Positions 7,366-9,866 of a DNA stretch of 9,866 nucleotides are shown here, piece by piece. This stretch comes from Flavobacteriales bacterium (GTDB lineage: Bacteria > Bacteroidota > Bacteroidia > NS11-12g > UBA955). The stretch lies in the NCBI GenBank assembly GCA_947472115.1, contig CANIZU010000058.1, positions 1 to 9,866 on the forward strand, given 5' to 3'. Made by a program: the position numbers and the translations under genes. Positions within the stretch are counted from its first letter, which is position 1. Each line of letters opens with the position of its first letter. Under the pieces are notes generated by a model. It had not been told where the DNA came from. It searched no databases and saw nothing but the letters and a program-made list of their open reading frames with translations.

Positions 7366-8072
7366 CAATTGCTCAAATCAAGCACCTCGCATCATTGCGA
7401 ATGTCGAAGTACAGGCAAAAATATGGCCAATTTGTGGTAGAGGGTCGCAAACAGGTGGAGGAAGTATTCCACAGTGGATGGGAAATCGAGGGGATTTGGG
7501 GAACGCCTGCTTTTGCGGAGCGATTTTCACCGGCCTATGATTTTGAATGGATGACGGAGGAGGAGAATAAGAAATGTTCTGGATTTGACACGCCGCCGGG
7601 TGTGATGGCGTTGGTTCGGATGCCAAAAATGAAGGAGTTGGATTTGTTGGAGCCCTTTGTTTTGGCGTTGGACGGGATCAGTGACCCGGGAAATATGGGT
7701 ACAATTATCCGACTTGCGGATTGGTATGGGTTGACGCAGATTTTGGCGAGTGAGGACTGTGTGGATGTCTACAATGCGAAGTGTTTAAGTGCCACTATGG
7801 GGTCGTTTCTTCGGGTGGAGGTAGTGTATAGTAAATTACACCCTGCGGCCGCAGGCCGCAGGGTGTATGGCGCCTTTCTGGACGGGACATCGGTGCACGG
7901 AATGAAAATGGAAAGCCCATCGATGTTGATTATCGGCAGTGAATCTCATGGGATTCGGCCGGAGGCCGAATCTTTGGTGACAGAAAAAATCACCATCCCC
8001 GGAAAAGGACATGCGGAATCACTCAATGCGGGGATCGCAACAGCCATTTTGCTCGACAATTTGTTGCGATAG
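7359..8072 (+). CDS. TrmH/SpoU-family RNA 2'-O-methyltransferase
   Basis: Predicted SAM-dependent enzyme that methylates ribose 2'-hydroxyls in tRNA or rRNA, cytoplasmic; 237 residues. The N-terminal substrate-binding domain opens with QIKHLASLRMSKYRQKYGQF and VVEGRKQVEE (to about residue 34), as in RlmB/TsnR-type members. The SPOUT knot domain shows motif 1, DGISDPGNMGTIIRLA (105-120, catalytic-type Arg118). Motif 2 is IIGSESHGI (191-199, Glu195) and motif 3 is ESLNAGIATAI (220-230, Ser221-Leu222-Asn223). All key residues are present. The ATG at 7359 is kept because the next ATG (7401) would remove conserved N-terminal residues. There is no Shine-Dalgarno sequence; GATATTTG (7344-7351) is a 7-of-8 match to the -7 element just upstream. 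The substrate cannot be told from sequence, so no symbol is given. Two GC-rich inverted repeats lie within the coding region. It probably forms a unit with the next gene, 25 bp downstream. Confidence 0.93.
   Translation: MPSIAQIKHLASLRMSKYRQKYGQFVVEGRKQVEEVFHSGWEIEGIWGTPAFAERFSPAYDFEWMTEEENKKCSGFDTPPGVMALVRMPKMKELDLLEPFVLALDGISDPGNMGTIIRLADWYGLTQILASEDCVDVYNAKCLSATMGSFLRVEVVYSKLHPAAAGRRVYGAFLDGTSVHGMKMESPSMLIIGSESHGIRPEAESLVTEKITIPGKGHAESLNAGIATAILLDNLLR
7416..7423 (-). promoter_or_regulatory. Candidate -7 element for the tamL-like gene, inside the methyltransferase gene
   Basis: The minus strand reads TATTTTTG, an exact TAnnTTTG match, 50 bases upstream of the ATG at 7365. A TTTG lies 24 bases further upstream (7451-7448), one base beyond the usual 17-23 spacing. 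Transcription would start near 7410. A second, 7-of-8 match, TTGATTTG (7381-7374), is closer to the start. Because the genes are head to head and overlapping, any tamL promoter must lie inside the methyltransferase coding sequence. Confidence 0.4.
7837..7867. repeat. Perfect GC-rich inverted repeat within the methyltransferase gene (14-bp arms)
   Basis: The arm TACACCCTGCGGCC (7837-7850) is followed by the 3-base loop GCA and its exact reverse complement (7854-7867). It contains a GCGGCCGC octamer and stands out from the moderately AT-leaning surroundings. It encodes the stretch LHPAAAGRRVY, between motif 1 and motif 2 of the enzyme. In RNA it would form a very stable 14-bp hairpin. It has no T-run after it, so it does not look like a standard terminator. 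Confidence 0.85.
7952..7972. repeat. Second perfect inverted repeat within the methyltransferase gene (9-bp arms)
   Basis: GATTCGGCC (7952-7960), loop GGA, then its exact reverse complement GGCCGAATC (7964-7972). The inner 13 bases, CGGCCGGAGGCCG, differ by one base from the centre of the repeat at 7837-7867. It encodes IRPEAES just after motif 2, where the residues look normal for the family. The reading frame relative to the shared core differs from the first repeat. Confidence 0.75.
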
Positions 8073-8079
8073 ACTTCGT

Positions 8080-8087
8080 TATATTTG
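8080..8087 (+). promoter_or_regulatory. Candidate -7 element for the DUF4175-like gene (TATATTTG)
   Basis: TATATTTG is an exact TAnnTTTG match in the 25-bp gap between the methyltransferase stop and the next ATG. A TTTG at 8060-8063 lies 16 bases upstream, one short of the usual minimum. The start site would fall around 8092-8094, giving a leader of about 5 bases. It could give the downstream gene its own transcript besides read-through. Confidence 0.4.
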
Positions 8088-8097
8088 TAAATAACCC

Positions 8098-9866
8098 ATG
8101 AAGAGTGAAATTAGAATCAAGCTAGACGCTTTCATCGCGGCCTACTACAAACAGAAGTTTGTTCGTAGGTTGATGCTGGCAATGGCTGTGACTTTGCTGA
8201 CGCTTGTGGTTTTGTTTTTGCTGGAAAATCAGCTTTGGCTATCGGTTCAATCCAGAACGATCCTTTTCTTTGGCATGTGGGCGATGATTATCGCTCTCTG
8301 GGGCGTCTTGGTGCTGCAGCCATTCTTAAAGTTGCGCGGCGTGGGTAAAGTTATCTCCCATGAAGAAGCAGCGCGGTGGATTGGGAATCATTTTTCCGAC
8401 GTTTCAGATAAACTTTTGAATTTATTGCAACTCGAAGATATGTCGGCTACTTCGGTGGAGAACGATTTGCTTCTGCAAGGGATCGCCCAAAAAACAGTGG
8501 CCTTCTCCAATACTCCATTTATTCAAGCTTTGGATTGGTTGAAGCACAAGCGATGGATGTCGCGTTTGGCCATGCTGCTGGTTTTGCTTTTGGGTTTTTC
8601 TGCCTACCAATCGGCGGGAATTATCAATGGAGCCAATCGCGTATTTCATTATCAAACAGAATATTTGCCCCAAGCGCCATTTCGCATCGAATTAACACCG
8701 GCGGAACTGGTTGCCGATCAAGGCAAAGATTTGATTGTGAATTTCAAGGTGGAGGGCAGTATTTTGCCCGAAAACATCGAGATAATCATCGATAAACAGG
8801 TTATTCGGGCCAAAAAAATCAAACCGAATCACTTTCAATATACCTTTTCCTCGGTTCAGGCTCAATTTGATTTCGGGATTCGCGCCATGGATTTTGATTT
8901 GGGCCATTACCAGGTAAATGTGAATCATCCTCCCCAATGGCAGGCGCTTTCGGCATGGGCAGATTATCCGGATTATACGGGTAGACCTGATGGGGAATGT
9001 GCTTCTACCGAGTTGCTGGAAGTCCCTGAAGGAACCATTATCACCTATGAATTGAAAGGCAAATATGTTTCTCAGTGGTTGGTGAAATCCTTTGGTGGCA
9101 GGTGGACATCCATCGGCGGTGCGGGTGAAAAAGGAACTTCGGCCACAGGTGGAGAAACATCCGATGCGTTGAATACAGCCAAATTACAGCAGCAGTATAA
9201 GGTCCGCGCCAATAGCAGTGGGGGTTTTGTTTTTGGAATGCGCGGTAAAAAAGGCCTTTCCGTGGACACATTCCTGAGTCGTTTGGAGGTGCAAAAGGAT
9301 TTATTCCCCGACATACAATGTGAAACACAAGAGGATTCTGTGAAAATGGGTGTATGGTATTTTATGGGCTTAGCTGGCGATGATTATGCGGTTAAATCGG
9401 TCCATTTTTATCATAGGATTTTGCGTAAAAATGGTCGTTCCGGCGATACAAACTGGGTAAAGATGTCATTGTTTACCGGGAATGAATCTCAAGTTTCTGT
9501 CACCCACGCACTGGATTTGGGTTTGATGGGCATTCAGCCCGGCGATGCGATTGAGTATCAATTGGCCGCCACGGATAACGATGCGTTGCATGGGGGTAAA
9601 GTGATGCGAACCATGGTGAGGAAATTGGAAAGGCCTAGCAACGATGCGGTAGTGGCTCAACTAGAAAAACAAGAGGCTGGCATTGGTCAAGGAATGAGCA
9701 AATCTGTCAAGAATTTGGAAAAATTGCAAAAAGAAGCCAAGCGTTTGCAAGAATCCTTACAACAAAGCGGACAGAGTTGGGACCAAGAGAATAAAATCAA
9801 GAATTGGTTAAATGAGGAGCAGAAAATGCTTCAAACCATCAAACAACTGGAGAAAAAGCAATCGGA
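8098..9866 (+). CDS. Large DUF4175-like membrane protein, N-terminal part (cut by window edge)
   Basis: Function unknown. The frame is open for 589 codons from the ATG at 8098 to the window end, with no stop. It begins MKSEIRIKLDAFIAAYYKQKF, a start I associate with large Bacteroidota DUF4175 proteins of roughly 1,000 residues or more; this assignment is from memory of the family, not a search. Visible layout: a short N-terminal helix, two transmembrane segments (about 24-42 and 54-74), and a cytoplasmic stretch with a helical EEAARWIGNHFSDVSDKLLNLLQL region (about 88-111). A third transmembrane segment lies at about 156-174, followed by a long, probably periplasmic part (about 182-515) with beta-rich, Ig-like blocks such as FRIELTPAELVADQGKDLIV and IQPGDAIEYQLAATDND. 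From about 522 it becomes Lys/Glu/Gln-rich with heptad-like spacing, suggesting a long coiled coil. It lies 25 bp after the methyltransferase gene, probably in one operon, with a possible promoter of its own. No enzymatic motif was recognised. Confidence 0.8.
   Translation, partial: MKSEIRIKLDAFIAAYYKQKFVRRLMLAMAVTLLTLVVLFLLENQLWLSVQSRTILFFGMWAMIIALWGVLVLQPFLKLRGVGKVISHEEAARWIGNHFSDVSDKLLNLLQLEDMSATSVENDLLLQGIAQKTVAFSNTPFIQALDWLKHKRWMSRLAMLLVLLLGFSAYQSAGIINGANRVFHYQTEYLPQAPFRIELTPAELVADQGKDLIVNFKVEGSILPENIEIIIDKQVIRAKKIKPNHFQYTFSSVQAQFDFGIRAMDFDLGHYQVNVNHPPQWQALSAWADYPDYTGRPDGECASTELLEVPEGTIITYELKGKYVSQWLVKSFGGRWTSIGGAGEKGTSATGGETSDALNTAKLQQQYKVRANSSGGFVFGMRGKKGLSVDTFLSRLEVQKDLFPDIQCETQEDSVKMGVWYFMGLAGDDYAVKSVHFYHRILRKNGRSGDTNWVKMSLFTGNESQVSVTHALDLGLMGIQPGDAIEYQLAATDNDALHGGKVMRTMVRKLERPSNDAVVAQLEKQEAGIGQGMSKSVKNLEKLQKEAKRLQESLQQSGQSWDQENKIKNWLNEEQKMLQTIKQLEKKQS

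Noticed and set aside
7366..7368. TTG one codon upstream as the start of the tamL-like gene
   Set aside because: An ATG follows immediately in frame, so the TTG is unnecessary.
7837..7867. Intrinsic terminator for the 14-bp hairpin in the methyltransferase gene
   Set aside because: No T-run follows on either strand, and the conserved motifs 2 and 3 of the same enzyme lie downstream in frame.
9041..9328. Minus-strand open frames of 95 and 80 residues opposite the DUF4175-like gene
   Set aside because: Two mutually overlapping shadow frames, rich in His, Pro and Cys without domain structure, while the plus-strand frame is continuous and protein-like.
1..9866. CRISPR arrays, insertion sequences, tRNA or rRNA genes, toxin-antitoxin or defence genes
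   Set aside because: No regularly spaced repeats, transposase motifs, tRNA-like folds or defence-type domains were seen; all sizeable frames are explained by the seven genes listed.

Overview
The window looks like a chromosomal housekeeping segment from a member of the Bacteroidota. Evidence is the gene content (ClpC beginning MEAKFS, a TamA-like Omp85 protein with a lipobox, a large DUF4175-like membrane protein), the near absence of Shine-Dalgarno sequences, and several matches to the Bacteroidota -7 element TAnnTTTG ahead of genes. Genus cannot be determined from the sequence. No mobile element, CRISPR array, tRNA, rRNA or phage gene was seen. No gap without a gene exceeds 300 bases; the largest are 696-937 (242 bp) and 4881-5001 (121 bp).

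Layout. (1) 1-695, minus: N-terminal part of replicative helicase DnaB, cut by the window edge just before its Walker A motif. (2) 696-937: divergent promoter region. (3) 938-3544, plus: ClpC, a complete two-AAA unfoldase with a ClpP-docking VGF loop. (4) 7365-3556, minus: three genes in the order tamL-like Omp85 lipoprotein, M48-family metalloprotease lipoprotein, and secreted NlpC/P60 hydrolase. All three act in the envelope and are probably at least partly co-transcribed. The last one converges on clpC with only 11 bp between the stop codons. (5) 7359-8072, plus: a TrmH/SpoU-family RNA methyltransferase whose start codon overlaps that of the tamL-like gene head to head. (6) 8098 to the window end, plus: the N-terminal 589 codons of a large DUF4175-like membrane protein of unknown function.

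How they fit together. dnaB and clpC are core replication and proteostasis genes. The minus-strand trio suggests outer-membrane and periplasm maintenance: an Omp85 assembly factor, an M48 lipoprotein protease resembling LoiP/YcaL-type outer-membrane quality-control enzymes, and a peptidoglycan hydrolase. That joint role is inferred from families and adjacency.

No clearly new multi-gene system is visible. The observations most worth a second look are two GC-rich perfect inverted repeats inside the methyltransferase gene that share a core in different reading frames, the overlapping divergent start codons of the tamL-like and methyltransferase genes, and the uncharacterised DUF4175-like protein.
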